Counted from the first letter of the stretch, positions 1-7,435 are shown. The stretch: DNA of 14,736 bases from Clostridiales bacterium UBA3680 (GCA_002372875.1 DFJD01000038.1:1-14736), one strand, 5' to 3'. Numbers and translations: made by a program. Notes: generated by a model from the sequence alone, not told the origin.

Positions 1-23
1 GATACCGTATTGCATAAATCTAA
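1..23 (+). repeat. Direct repeat, left copy (partner 268-290)
   Basis: These 23 bases match 268-290 at 21 of 23 positions. The last 16 bases, tattgcataaatctaa, are identical (8-23 and 275-290). The repeat touches the first base of the terminal inverted repeat at 24. It may be a duplicated flank, or the tail of an earlier repeat unit lying outside the window, which would make 24-290 one 267-bp unit. The match may continue to the left of the window. Confidence 0.7.
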
Positions 24-250
24 GGAAACACTGATTAATTCACTTGAAGCAGATTTGAGGTAATATTATTGCAGACAAGGAAAAGACCCGATGGCATAGC
101 CATAGCTATGTAGCGGCTATTTTGCTATGCAAAATAGTCCGTCCCTACGGGATTTGGAACTTTGCTTGAAAAGTTCCAAACATGGGCTTTGACACAGTAT
201 ACGGGAATATTAGCCAAATATGCGAATGATTAATTAATCAGTGGTTCCCT
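24..250 (+). mobile_element. MITE-like intergenic repeat element, copy 1
   Basis: The ends carry imperfect terminal inverted repeats: 24-40 (ggaaacactgattaatt) and 232-248 are complementary at 16 of 17 positions. The right 95 bases (156-250) recur in reverse complement at 14642-14736 with about 7 differences. The left end (21-59) recurs in reverse complement at 8687-8725 with 2 differences. The interior has no credible reading frame but is rich in hairpins: 117-125 with 129-137 (9 bp, 3-base loop), 156-163 with 170-177 (8 bp, 6-base loop), and 14-base palindrome TGATTAATTAATCA around 228-241. A non-autonomous transposable or other structured intergenic repeat family fits best. The family name and the transposase that would mobilise it are not known to me. 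TA lies next to both ends (21-22 and 251-252), which would suit an IS630/mariner-type target, but that is weak evidence. Confidence 0.6.
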
Positions 251-256
251 TATAAG

Positions 257-285
257 TTGATTTTAGAGACACCCTATTGCATAAA
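257..285 (+). promoter_or_regulatory. Possible promoter of the L,D-transpeptidase gene
   Basis: TTGATT at 257-262 and CATAAA at 280-285 are 17 bases apart, each matching four of six consensus bases. Transcription would start near 292, almost at the ribosome binding site GGGAGAG (about 293-299), so the leader would be very short. No better pair was seen in 1-305, so the real promoter may be different or lie to the left. Confidence 0.3.
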
Positions 286-290
286 TCTAA
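268..290 (+). repeat. Direct repeat, right copy (partner 1-23)
   Basis: This is the second copy of the 23-base direct repeat. It lies 18 bases beyond the terminal inverted repeat of the element, so it is not a simple adjacent target-site duplication on this side. It sits just upstream of the ribosome binding site of the L,D-transpeptidase gene and contains the candidate -10 box of that gene. Confidence 0.7.
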
Positions 291-305
291 TCGGGAGAGA
301 TAATA

Positions 306-1940
306 ATGCCTAAAGATAATAACAGCGAAGAAAATTTTGATACAGTTTCTCATTCATCGGATGATTTTTTTGAAGACGAAACTACAAGTCATAAAGACGA
401 AATAAAAAATGTTCTCGAAAAATTAAATCCCACTTCCTCCCCTGAGGAAAATACCATAGACGCCGATATGGAAAAAGCCGCCGTTGAAGAGCGTGAAGAA
501 GAGACTGAAGAAAGAATAATCAGAAGAGCAAAACAAAGAAGCAACTCGGGTAAAAAGCCCGCAGTACTTTTTGTCTCACTTGTTGGTGTAGCCGTACTTG
601 CAGGCGGAATATATACAGGTATAGGTTACAGCTACTTTAAGGACAGATATTTCCCGGGAACCTTTATAAACGAATATGACTGTTCCGGTAAAACAGTTGA
701 AGAAGCTTATAACATGATGGACAGCGATGTTCAAGCTTTTAAGCTGAATATAACAAAAAACGGCACAGTAATTGATGAGGTCCCCGCAAAAAGTCTTGGA
801 CTGAACTCGGGAAACACACGTTCAAATTTACAGGAAATATGCGACAATCAGCATAAATATGCTTGGGCAAGATATTATGTAAAGCCTAAGGAGAGTCATG
901 TTAAAGCTGAAAATGTGCTGTCTTTTGATCAACAAAAATATGACGAGACTGTGGGAGCTCTGAAAATAATGTCTTTAGCACCCACTGTTGTAAACCAAAA
1001 TGCTCGAGTTGTATTTGATACCGATAAGTATATTGTTCAACCCGAGGTTTACGGAGATGAAATAGACAAAGAAAAGGTTAAACAGCTGATCGGACAAAAT
1101 GTTGTTTCGCTTAACCCCACTCTTGAGGTTTCGGAGGGCTGTTATACCCTTCCTTCCGTTACAAAGGAAGATCAAACTCTTATTGACGGTGCTGCTAAAG
1201 CAAATCAGTTCATAGCCAGAACGATATCAATACAAGTTCTCAATCAGTCCTACGAAGTGGGAAAGGCTACTATGAACAGTTGGTTTGATGTAAATGAAAA
1301 GGGAGGCATTATTCCCAACCAAGAAAAGATAGATGCGTATGCTCACAGCATTTTTGCTACCTATACCAAAAATGCGGCATACGTCAGCAGACAGTTCCAA
1401 ACAGCATATGGAGATACGGTAACGGTTTACGGCGGCGATTACGGAAGAATTGTTGACGAGGAAGGACTTTCTCAAAAGCTTACCGCTGCAGTTAACGACA
1501 TAAACATTTCAACAGTGGAAGTGCCGTTCTTACTTGGATCTATGGGCAACTTGATCGATGATATCGGCGGAACATACGCTGAGGTCGATCTTACAAATCA
1601 ACATATGTGGATGCATTATAACGGTCAGGTAGTTGTTTCGACAGATGTTATAACGGGGGCTCCGGGAGTTCACGCTACTCCTCAAGGAACATACAGACTT
1701 AAATATATGCAATCTCCCGCTACTCTTAAAGGCCCCGGCTATGAAACAAAGGTTTCATACTGGATGCCGTTTAATATGGACATTGGTTTGCATGATGCGG
1801 TTTGGCAGCCTTCTTTCGGAGGCGGAATGTACGCTCAAGGTTACGGTTCACACGGATGCGTAAACCTTCCGTATTGGGCTGCACAGCAGATTTACAGCTA
1901 TGCTGAGCCTAACATGCCTGTTGTATGTTACTATCATTAA
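306..1940 (+). CDS. Membrane-anchored L,D-transpeptidase (YkuD family)
   Basis: This enzyme family forms 3-3 cross-links in peptidoglycan or attaches proteins to it, acting outside the membrane through a catalytic cysteine. The 544-residue protein has an acidic, Ser/Glu-rich cytoplasmic stretch (about 1-75), a short basic patch, one membrane segment (about 86-108), and a long extracellular part. Residues about 115-410 resemble the peptidoglycan-binding-like repeats (PF12229 type) that precede YkuD domains in Clostridia. The C-terminal YkuD domain (about 425-543) keeps the active-site signature SHGCVNLP, with Cys518, His516 and an upstream His496 in GLHD. The start at 306 follows GGGAGAG at a 6-7 base distance. 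The gene stands alone, is preceded by a repeat element and ends at the strong hairpin at 1955-1987. The transpeptidase call is firm; the exact substrate is not visible. Confidence 0.93.
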   Translation: MPKDNNSEENFDTVSHSSDDFFEDETTSHKDEIKNVLEKLNPTSSPEENTIDADMEKAAVEEREEETEERIIRRAKQRSNSGKKPAVLFVSLVGVAVLAGGIYTGIGYSYFKDRYFPGTFINEYDCSGKTVEEAYNMMDSDVQAFKLNITKNGTVIDEVPAKSLGLNSGNTRSNLQEICDNQHKYAWARYYVKPKESHVKAENVLSFDQQKYDETVGALKIMSLAPTVVNQNARVVFDTDKYIVQPEVYGDEIDKEKVKQLIGQNVVSLNPTLEVSEGCYTLPSVTKEDQTLIDGAAKANQFIARTISIQVLNQSYEVGKATMNSWFDVNEKGGIIPNQEKIDAYAHSIFATYTKNAAYVSRQFQTAYGDTVTVYGGDYGRIVDEEGLSQKLTAAVNDINISTVEVPFLLGSMGNLIDDIGGTYAEVDLTNQHMWMHYNGQVVVSTDVITGAPGVHATPQGTYRLKYMQSPATLKGPGYETKVSYWMPFNMDIGLHDAVWQPSFGGGMYAQGYGSHGCVNLPYWAAQQIYSYAEPNMPVVCYYH

Positions 1941-1954
1941 AACGATTTTCAAAA

Positions 1955-1987
1955 GTACAAAGCCCCTCATTACGAGGGGCTTTGTAC
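1955..1987. terminator. Bidirectional terminator between convergent genes
   Basis: A perfect 14-bp stem (1955-1968 with 1974-1987) closes on a 5-base loop. It follows the L,D-transpeptidase stop by 14 bases and also ends the minus-strand operon, where it is followed by two T-runs (rc of 1939-1954). The sigH stop codon (1970-1972) lies in the loop, and the final sigH codons form one arm. Confidence 0.88.
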
Positions 1988-2584
1988 TATTTTCCTTACT
2001 TTTTTCTTTATTCTCTGAACGGTATTGTCAATGCTTTTTTCATCCCTGTTCATTATAATTGCTATTTGAGAATAGCTTATACCCTTTATATGAAGAGCAT
2101 ACACCTGTTTTTCAAGGTCGCTGAGACTTTGATTTATCTTTTTTTCAAGTATGGCTTTGTTTTCATTGTCTATAACGATTTTTTCGGGACTCTCATCGGT
2201 TTTCAAGATAAAATCATTAAGCGTGTTTGAATCGTAATCTTCCTCCGATATCTTTTCATCAATGGAAATCGCCTCGTTTAACGCCTTATGCTTCTGCCTG
2301 AGAGAAGTTTTTATAAATGTTGCTATCTGTCTGTCTACACACAGTTTTGCAAAGGTTGAAAACTTTGAATTCTTATCTCCTTTATAATCGTATATAGCCT
2401 TACAAAGACCTATCATTCCCTCTTGTATAATATCGTCCTTATCGGCACCCACAACGTAACACTTCCCTGCGGCACCAAGAACAAGCGGCTTATATTTTTG
2501 CATTAAATACTCAAGGGCATCCTCGTTTTCGGAGGAATTGATAAATCTTACGACCTCTTCATCAAGCATAGATGAATATGTCAA
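1970..2584 (-). CDS. sigH: RNA polymerase sigma factor SigH (Spo0H-like)
   Basis: This is a sigma-70 family factor of the SigH type, which in Bacilli and Clostridia directs genes of the transition to stationary phase and early sporulation (competence in some relatives). The 204-residue protein has region 2 at about 25-95 with the family-typical stretch DIIQEGMIGLCKAI (51-64), and a region 4 helix-turn-helix at about 150-195 (KGISYSQIAIIMNRDEKSI). Its place after rae1, rlmB, mrnC, cysS and cysE is the same as in B. subtilis and separates it from other small sigma factors. The start is TTG at 2584, which overlaps the rae1 stop (TTGA). AGGAGG at 2593-2598 lies 8 bases away and supports it; the next ATG (2569) is too far from that site. 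It is the last gene of the operon. The length is slightly under the usual 210-220 residues. Confidence 0.88.
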   Translation of the reverse strand: MTYSSMLDEEVVRFINSSENEDALEYLMQKYKPLVLGAAGKCYVVGADKDDIIQEGMIGLCKAIYDYKGDKNSKFSTFAKLCVDRQIATFIKTSLRQKHKALNEAISIDEKISEEDYDSNTLNDFILKTDESPEKIVIDNENKAILEKKINQSLSDLEKQVYALHIKGISYSQIAIIMNRDEKSIDNTVQRIKKKVRKIVQSPS

Positions 2585-3093
2585 TTTTTAGTCCTCCTAA
2601 GTTTTTCAAGAAAATCCGCCGAATTTTTATCAAGATTATCTACAAGCATATTATTTTTTACGGGTTTCTTTTTCTGAATATACCTTGTAATCTCTGTCCT
2701 TGTCATATCAAGCTGAGCAAGAAGCTCTTTAGCTGTCATTCTTAGAGCACCTTTGCCCATAATTATGACTTGCTCAAGCCCGTCTGATGTTGCAACGGTA
2801 ACGGTGTGATTTTTAGAAAGTTCATGAGTGGTTCTTTCTATGAAACTGTCGGCTGTCTGCGCTTCTTTAGTGTATACAATGTATATACCGCTTCTTTCCT
2901 CTACGCTTCCTTCTCCGCCTACTACCTTGTAAGCATCAAAAACCAATATGACCTTTACTTTATTAACCCCTGCAAAATTACAGAGTTTATTTATCAAATC
3001 CTCTCTTGCGGCATCTATATTGTCTTCGTACAGTTCTTTATTCTGTGCAAATATAACATTATAGCCATCCACAAGCAAATAATCGGTAAACAT
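2581..3093 (-). CDS. rae1: Rae1/YacP-type NYN-domain ribonuclease
   Basis: The family member in B. subtilis, Rae1, is an endonuclease that enters the ribosomal A site and cuts translated mRNA. The 170-residue product is a single NYN (PIN-like) domain. Visible acidic residues suited to metal binding are Asp9 in LLVDGYNVI, Asp53 in VILVFDAYK, Asp82 in the ADSFIE segment, and Asp104 in VATSDG. A basic C-terminal tail follows (about 150-170). The ATG at 3093 lies one base after the rlmB stop, with only a weak GAGAAAG site upstream, which suggests coupling to rlmB translation. The last codons (Arg-Arg-Thr, AGG AGG ACT) supply the ribosome binding site of sigH. The family assignment is firm by motif and gene order; mRNA targets are unknown. 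Confidence 0.87.
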   Translation of the reverse strand: MFTDYLLVDGYNVIFAQNKELYEDNIDAAREDLINKLCNFAGVNKVKVILVFDAYKVVGGEGSVEERSGIYIVYTKEAQTADSFIERTTHELSKNHTVTVATSDGLEQVIIMGKGALRMTAKELLAQLDMTRTEITRYIQKKKPVKNNMLVDNLDKNSADFLEKLRRTKN

Positions 3094-3094
3094 A

Positions 3095-3931
3095 TCAAAA
3101 CTTTCTCTGTCGAACTATTTCGTACATTATAAGTCCTGCCGAAACAGAAGCATTAAGAGAACTGATATTGCCGTACATAGGTATACCGACGGTAAAATCG
3201 CACTTTTCCTTTACAAGCTTACCTACACCCTCTCCCTCGTTACCGACAACAAGAGCGACAGCACCTTTAAGATTTTCGTTAAAATAGGGTTTTCCGTCCA
3301 TATCGGCACAAGCGACCCATATATTTTCTTTTTTCAGCTTATCTATTGTTGCCGAAATATTGGATACCCTGGCAACAGGAACAAATTCTATAGCTCCCGC
3401 GCTTGTTTTGCTTACTATTGCGGAAAGACCGACTGCCCTTCTTTTTGAAATAATAACTCCGTGAGCTCCGCATGCCTCTGCGGTTCTTATTATAGCACCA
3501 AGATTATGCGGATCGTTTATTTCGTCACAAATAATAATAAAGGGATCCTCACCCTTTTCTCTTGCAGATGCAATAATATCCTCTACGGTTGAATAATCGT
3601 GAGCAGGACACATTGCAACAACGCCCTGATTATTGTTACTTTTAGATAGAGCAGCCATTTTATCTTTGCTGATTTCCTGAACTACTATACCTTTATCACG
3701 CGCTTTTGCAACAATAACTCTTAATGTACCCTCAATTTCACCTTTTTTTATAAAAAGCTTGTCTATGGGTTTGTCATGGTTAAGTGCTTCAAGAACGGCA
3801 TTTCTTCCCTCTAATTGAAGTCCTTGCTCTATATTGTGGTCTTCGGGCTTTCTTTTTTCAAATTTTGCGGGCTTAAGACCGTTTTCCTTCCTTTTGCCCC
3901 TTGTATCTTTTTTATTGTTTTTCCTTATCAT
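3095..3931 (-). CDS. rlmB: 23S rRNA 2'-O-methyltransferase RlmB (SpoU/TrmH family)
   Basis: RlmB methylates the ribose of a guanosine in domain V of 23S rRNA (G2251 in E. coli numbering), using S-adenosylmethionine and a trefoil-knot fold. The 278-residue reading has a Lys/Arg-rich tail (1-30), an L30e-like substrate-binding domain (about 35-110) and the SPOUT domain (about 125-275). The three family motifs are present: DPHNLGAIIRTAEACGAHG (140-158, with Asn143 and Arg149), NEGEGV (231-236) and SSLNASVSAG (257-266). An upstream TTG at 3955 is in frame, but ATG at 3931 has AGAGG at a 6-base distance and is preferred. It overlaps mrnC by 20 bases and rae1 begins one base after its stop, so translation is probably coupled on both sides. 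A TrmH-like tRNA target is the alternative; gene order favours RlmB. Confidence 0.9.
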   Translation of the reverse strand: MIRKNNKKDTRGKRKENGLKPAKFEKRKPEDHNIEQGLQLEGRNAVLEALNHDKPIDKLFIKKGEIEGTLRVIVAKARDKGIVVQEISKDKMAALSKSNNNQGVVAMCPAHDYSTVEDIIASAREKGEDPFIIICDEINDPHNLGAIIRTAEACGAHGVIISKRRAVGLSAIVSKTSAGAIEFVPVARVSNISATIDKLKKENIWVACADMDGKPYFNENLKGAVALVVGNEGEGVGKLVKEKCDFTVGIPMYGNISSLNASVSAGLIMYEIVRQRKF

Positions 3932-4304
3932 AAACGACCTCTTTACAGATTTCAAACAATTCCTCTACCCTTTTATCCCTGCCTGTTATGTATAGATATC
4001 CAAATAAAGCTTCGACACCTGTAGCATGTCTGTATTCGGATACGGATTTATTTTTTGCCTTTGTATAGCTCTTTGCATTTCTTCCTCTCTTCATTACCGA
4101 AAGCTCTTCTTCTGAAAGTATCGGTTCCAAAGCATTGTACATAAGAGACTGAGAGGAAGCATTTACATATTTTTTTGCCTTTACATTAAGCCTTGATACC
4201 TGTGTTTTGCTTAAAAGAAAACTTCTGACCTTAAGCTCAAAAACAGCATCTCCGATCCAAGCCAAATTTAAAGGGGAAAGTTGATTTGCTTCTTTTACAT
4301 CCAT
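3912..4304 (-). CDS. mrnC: Mini-ribonuclease III (23S rRNA maturation)
   Basis: Mini-III is an RNase III catalytic domain without the double-stranded RNA-binding domain; in B. subtilis it trims the ends of 23S rRNA. The 130-residue product has the RNase III signature at LAWIGDAVFELKVR (14-27), with Asp19 and Glu23 in the places of the catalytic acids, and a second acidic segment near GVEALFGYLYI (conserved in the family). The open frame extends upstream into cysS, but the family-like sequence starts at MDVKEANQLSPLNLAW, so ATG 4304 is chosen. It begins one base after the cysS stop, with no clear ribosome binding site, so re-initiation from cysS is likely. It overlaps rlmB by 20 bases. The length is normal for the family. 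Confidence 0.9.
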   Translation of the reverse strand: MDVKEANQLSPLNLAWIGDAVFELKVRSFLLSKTQVSRLNVKAKKYVNASSQSLMYNALEPILSEEELSVMKRGRNAKSYTKAKNKSVSEYRHATGVEALFGYLYITGRDKRVEELFEICKEVVYDKEKQ

Positions 4305-4305
4305 A

Positions 4306-5718
4306 TTATTTATACGACCAACGCACACCCATTCTTGTATCTTCAAGAATAACTCCTTTTTCGAGAAGTTCATCTCTAATCGAGTCTGCAAGGGCAAAAT
4401 TCTTTTCTTTTTTTGCCTGTGTTCTTTTTTCAATGAGTGAAAGAACTTCTTCTTCCGATATTTTATCGGAACTATCCTTGCTTTCTGTGGGTATAATTCC
4501 AAGCACGTCACACAACAGATCTACTTCATTGATAATTGCCTCTACAAATTCGGCAGATGATTCTTCGGTACAATTCGAGTTTGCAAATCTTACAAGTTCG
4601 AATATTGCCGAAATGGCATCGGCGGTGTTAAAGTCATCATCCATCGCCCTTTCAAAATCCGCCTTATATTCGTCGGCTTTCTTTAAAAGTTCTTTTTCAT
4701 TTTCGGAAAGTGTACCTTTACAATTATTTTTTAAGAAAACAAGATTTTTATAAGCATTTTTAATTCTCATAAGAGATGACTGAGCGGATGTCATAAGATC
4801 TTTCGAAAAATCTATGGGACTTCTGTAATGTCCGCTTAAAATAAAAAATCTTATTACTTCATAAGGATATTTTTCCGCAATATCACGTATGGTAAAGAAA
4901 TTTCCGAGAGATTTGCTCATTTTGACCTTGTCAATACTTATAAATCCGTTGTGCATCCAATAGTTTGCAAAAGGCTTATGATTTGCGGCTTCCGACTGAG
5001 CAATTTCATTTTCATGATGAGGAAATATAAGATCTTCTCCTCCCGCATGAATATCTATCGTATCTCCCAAATACCTTTTAGCCATTACGGAACATTCAAT
5101 ATGCCAACCGGGGCGTCCTTCCGACCAGGGGGAAGTCCAATAGGGTTCTCCATCTTTTTTAGGTTTCCAAAGTACAAAATCCATGGGGGATTTTTTACTT
5201 TTATCCACCTCAACTCTGTTACTTGCACCCGCAATAAGTTCGTCTATCTTTTTCCCCGACAGCTTTCCGTAATCTTTGAAAGATTGAGTATCGTAAAATA
5301 CGGTGCCGTCTACCACATATGCATTGCCGTTATTGATAAGGGTAGATATCATTTCGAGAATATGAGGCATTTCCTCCGTAACTCTGGGGTTTTTGGTGGC
5401 AGGCTTTACATTGAGCCCTTCCGCATCCTTTTTTGCCTCCTCAACATACCTATCGGCAACTTCCTTTGCGGAAATGCCCTCCTTTATAGACTTGTTTATA
5501 ATTTTATCATCAACATCGGTAAAATTTTGAATATACTTTACATCATATCCCTTATACTCAAAATACCTTCTAACGGTATCGAAAACAACGTAGGGTCTTG
5601 CATTTCCGATATGCATAAGGTCGTAGACAGTAGGTCCGCATACATACATTTTAACTTTTCCCTCTTCAAGGGGAACAAATTCTTCTTTTTTTCTTGTTAA
5701 AGTATTATATATCTTCAT
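4306..5718 (-). CDS. cysS: Cysteinyl-tRNA synthetase
   Basis: CysRS attaches cysteine to tRNA-Cys in the cytoplasm. The 470-residue product has full family length. It shows the class I signatures HIGN (36-39) and KMSKS (266-270), and the zinc ligands Cys27, Cys209, His234 and Glu238 that discriminate cysteine from serine. The C-terminal half is the helical DALR/anticodon-binding region. ATG 5718 follows GGAAGGA by 6 bases. The 45-base gap from cysE shows no promoter, terminator or T-box, so it is co-transcribed with cysE, linking cysteine synthesis to its charging. All key residues are intact. Confidence 0.97.
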   Translation of the reverse strand: MKIYNTLTRKKEEFVPLEEGKVKMYVCGPTVYDLMHIGNARPYVVFDTVRRYFEYKGYDVKYIQNFTDVDDKIINKSIKEGISAKEVADRYVEEAKKDAEGLNVKPATKNPRVTEEMPHILEMISTLINNGNAYVVDGTVFYDTQSFKDYGKLSGKKIDELIAGASNRVEVDKSKKSPMDFVLWKPKKDGEPYWTSPWSEGRPGWHIECSVMAKRYLGDTIDIHAGGEDLIFPHHENEIAQSEAANHKPFANYWMHNGFISIDKVKMSKSLGNFFTIRDIAEKYPYEVIRFFILSGHYRSPIDFSKDLMTSAQSSLMRIKNAYKNLVFLKNNCKGTLSENEKELLKKADEYKADFERAMDDDFNTADAISAIFELVRFANSNCTEESSAEFVEAIINEVDLLCDVLGIIPTESKDSSDKISEEEVLSLIEKRTQAKKEKNFALADSIRDELLEKGVILEDTRMGVRWSYK

Positions 5719-5763
5719 CGCTATTCCTTCCGCTGTTATTTCGCAATAATTTTCAAAAGTTCA

Positions 5764-6531
5764 TCATCTGCCATCATCAAAAGACAATTCATCCTGTATA
5801 GATTCGGAATTGTTGCCATTACCTGATTGTGCTCTACTGTTCTTTTCAATACAAGCAAGTATTTTTTCAAGCTCCGAGATCTTATTTCGTAACAAAGCGA
5901 TCTCATCTTCCGTAGGGTCGCATAGATCTATTTGATCGAGGGTGTCTGCGGGAATAAGTTCTTTCGTTTTTTCCACAGCCTTTGCAGGAACTCCCACAAC
6001 GGTGGTGTGCGGAGGAACATCTTTTATAACAACGGCTCCGGCTCCTACCTTTGAATTATTTCCTATTGTTATGGGGCCTAAAATCTTTGCACCTGTGCCG
6101 ATAAGGACATTATCTCCAATGGTGGGATGCCTTTTTCCAACATCTTTTCCCGTGCCGCCCAATGTCACACACTGATATATCGTAACGTTATTTCCTATAA
6201 TGGTTGTTTCCCCTATAACAACGCCCATACCGTGGTCTATGAATATATCCTTGCCTATAACGGCGCCCGGATGGATCTCTATACCCGTTAAAAACCTTGC
6301 AAATTGGCTGATGAGCCTTGCAAGAAACTTAAGCCCTGTTTTATGAAGAAAATGAGCTATTCTGTAGAACATTATCGCCCAAAAAGTTGCATAAAGAAAC
6401 AACTCAAAGTATGACCTGCACGCAGGGTCCTTTCTTTTGTATGTCGGCAAAACACAGGCAGCCTCCACCAAAATGTATACAATTATCACTAATACGGGAA
6501 TTACCCACAAATAGGAAACGACTCTTTCCAT
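5764..6531 (-). CDS. cysE: Serine O-acetyltransferase with N-terminal hydrophobic segment
   Basis: CysE acetylates L-serine with acetyl-CoA, the first step of cysteine synthesis. The left-handed beta-helix of hexapeptide repeats spans about 83-190. Catalytic-site landmarks are His100 in IDHGMGVVIGET, His135 in RHPTIGD, and Glu85 in GIEIHPGA, where E. coli has Asp; Glu is usual in Gram-positive enzymes. Two parts are atypical: residues about 5-29 are strongly hydrophobic and look like a membrane anchor in front of the usual start region (KDPACRS), and a tail of about 60 residues after the helix holds a short coiled coil (about 212-232) and a polar end. The total of 255 residues exceeds the 215-220 of short Gram-positive CysE. 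ATG 6531 has AAAGGAG 11 bases upstream. The gene follows the lipid kinase by 16 bases. No cysK is in the window. Confidence 0.92.
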   Translation of the reverse strand: MERVVSYLWVIPVLVIIVYILVEAACVLPTYKRKDPACRSYFELFLYATFWAIMFYRIAHFLHKTGLKFLARLISQFARFLTGIEIHPGAVIGKDIFIDHGMGVVIGETTIIGNNVTIYQCVTLGGTGKDVGKRHPTIGDNVLIGTGAKILGPITIGNNSKVGAGAVVIKDVPPHTTVVGVPAKAVEKTKELIPADTLDQIDLCDPTEDEIALLRNKISELEKILACIEKNSRAQSGNGNNSESIQDELSFDDGR

Positions 6532-6547
6532 TTAAATTGTTTCTCCT

Positions 6548-7435
6548 TTAGTCCATGAACCCTCTTTTTATTTCGAGAGCCGAATTCTCAACTTTTATTT
6601 TGGCCTTTTCGATAAAACCTGCATACTCTCCATCTAATGTCCATGCTACAGGCTCATTACATGTAAATTTTATGTCGGATGTTTTAAAGCTTACAAACAG
6701 CTCATTATCAAAATTTCCTTCTATAATTGAGGAAACTATTATAGGTATGGCCGTTAACAGATTGGGCTTTTTGATGAGGAAAACCTCAAACAAACCATCA
6801 TTGTAATCTGTGGGAACTATAGTGTTCACCCCGGCTATCCTGTTTGAATTTGAAACAAGTCCAAGTATAAACTCTCCCTCGAAAGTCTTACGAGGAGTTT
6901 TTATTTGCATATTATATGTCTTTATTGACGAGAGCTCCTGTATTCCTTTCAGTATATATGCCTGATATCCCAAAATATTTTTAATATCCTGCGGTGTATC
7001 ATAGGATAAATTTGTAAAAGCACCAAAACCCGTAACATAGGTAAAATACCTGCCGTTAAAGTTTCCTATATCGACTTTTATGCTTTTCCCGTCAACAGCA
7101 GCAAGCACAGCTTCTTTTAAATCAGAAGGAATACCGACGGAGTTAGCAAAATCATTTGTTGAACCACAAGGAATATACCCGAGAGGAATATTCCTTTTTA
7201 TGGACATAATGCCGTTGACAGCCTCGTTAAAAGTGCCGTCGCCTCCGCACACGATAATATTGGAATAGCTCTCATCTATAGCCTTTATTCTGTCGACAAC
7301 AGAACCTCGGTATTGAGAGCAATATACCTCTACCTTATAACCTTTTGAATTATAAAAGCTTATAACTTCGCCTATTTTAGCTGAAATATAAGCCTTTCCC
7401 GAGTATAGATTTACAAGCAGCAATAACTTTTTCAT
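6548..7435 (-). CDS. YegS/BmrU-type diacylglycerol (lipid) kinase
   Basis: This family phosphorylates diacylglycerol or related lipids with ATP at the inner face of the membrane; in Firmicutes the DgkB member recycles diacylglycerol released by lipoteichoic acid synthesis. The 295-residue protein has the N-terminal nucleotide-binding half with GGDGTFNEAVNGI (64-76) and GSTNDFA (91-97), and a C-terminal beta-sandwich half including LDGEYAG near 265. The usual N-terminal Asn-Pro signature is replaced by VNLYSGKA (8-15). ATG 7435 is 9 bases after the recR stop, with only a weak purine-rich site. It occupies the place after recR where B. subtilis has yaaL/bofA. The exact lipid substrate cannot be told; a DgkB-like role is an inference. 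Confidence 0.88.
   Translation of the reverse strand: MKKLLLLVNLYSGKAYISAKIGEVISFYNSKGYKVEVYCSQYRGSVVDRIKAIDESYSNIIVCGGDGTFNEAVNGIMSIKRNIPLGYIPCGSTNDFANSVGIPSDLKEAVLAAVDGKSIKVDIGNFNGRYFTYVTGFGAFTNLSYDTPQDIKNILGYQAYILKGIQELSSIKTYNMQIKTPRKTFEGEFILGLVSNSNRIAGVNTIVPTDYNDGLFEVFLIKKPNLLTAIPIIVSSIIEGNFDNELFVSFKTSDIKFTCNEPVAWTLDGEYAGFIEKAKIKVENSALEIKRGFMD

Noticed and set aside
188..193. Perfect TTGACA in the repeat element as a promoter -35 box
   Set aside because: No -10 box lies 16-18 bases downstream, and the second copy of the element has TGTGACA at this place.
24..250. Small RNA gene or CRISPR repeat in the left intergenic region
   Set aside because: The sequence is structured but has no spaced identical repeats, no promoter-terminator pair and no match to an RNA family I know; a repeat element explains it better.
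1925..2230. Plus-strand open frame of 101 codons
   Set aside because: It lies antisense to sigH, starts inside the L,D-transpeptidase, runs through the terminator hairpin and shows no ribosome site or family motif.
3932..3955. Earlier TTG start for rlmB
   Set aside because: ATG 3931 has a well-placed AGAGG and reduces the overlap with mrnC to 20 bases.
4305..4511. Upstream extension of mrnC
   Set aside because: The extra residues come from a frame inside cysS and do not resemble the Mini-III family, whose start fits 4304.
4951..5700. Plus-strand open frame of 249 codons
   Set aside because: It is fully antisense to cysS, whose motifs are all intact; the composition is that of a shadow frame.
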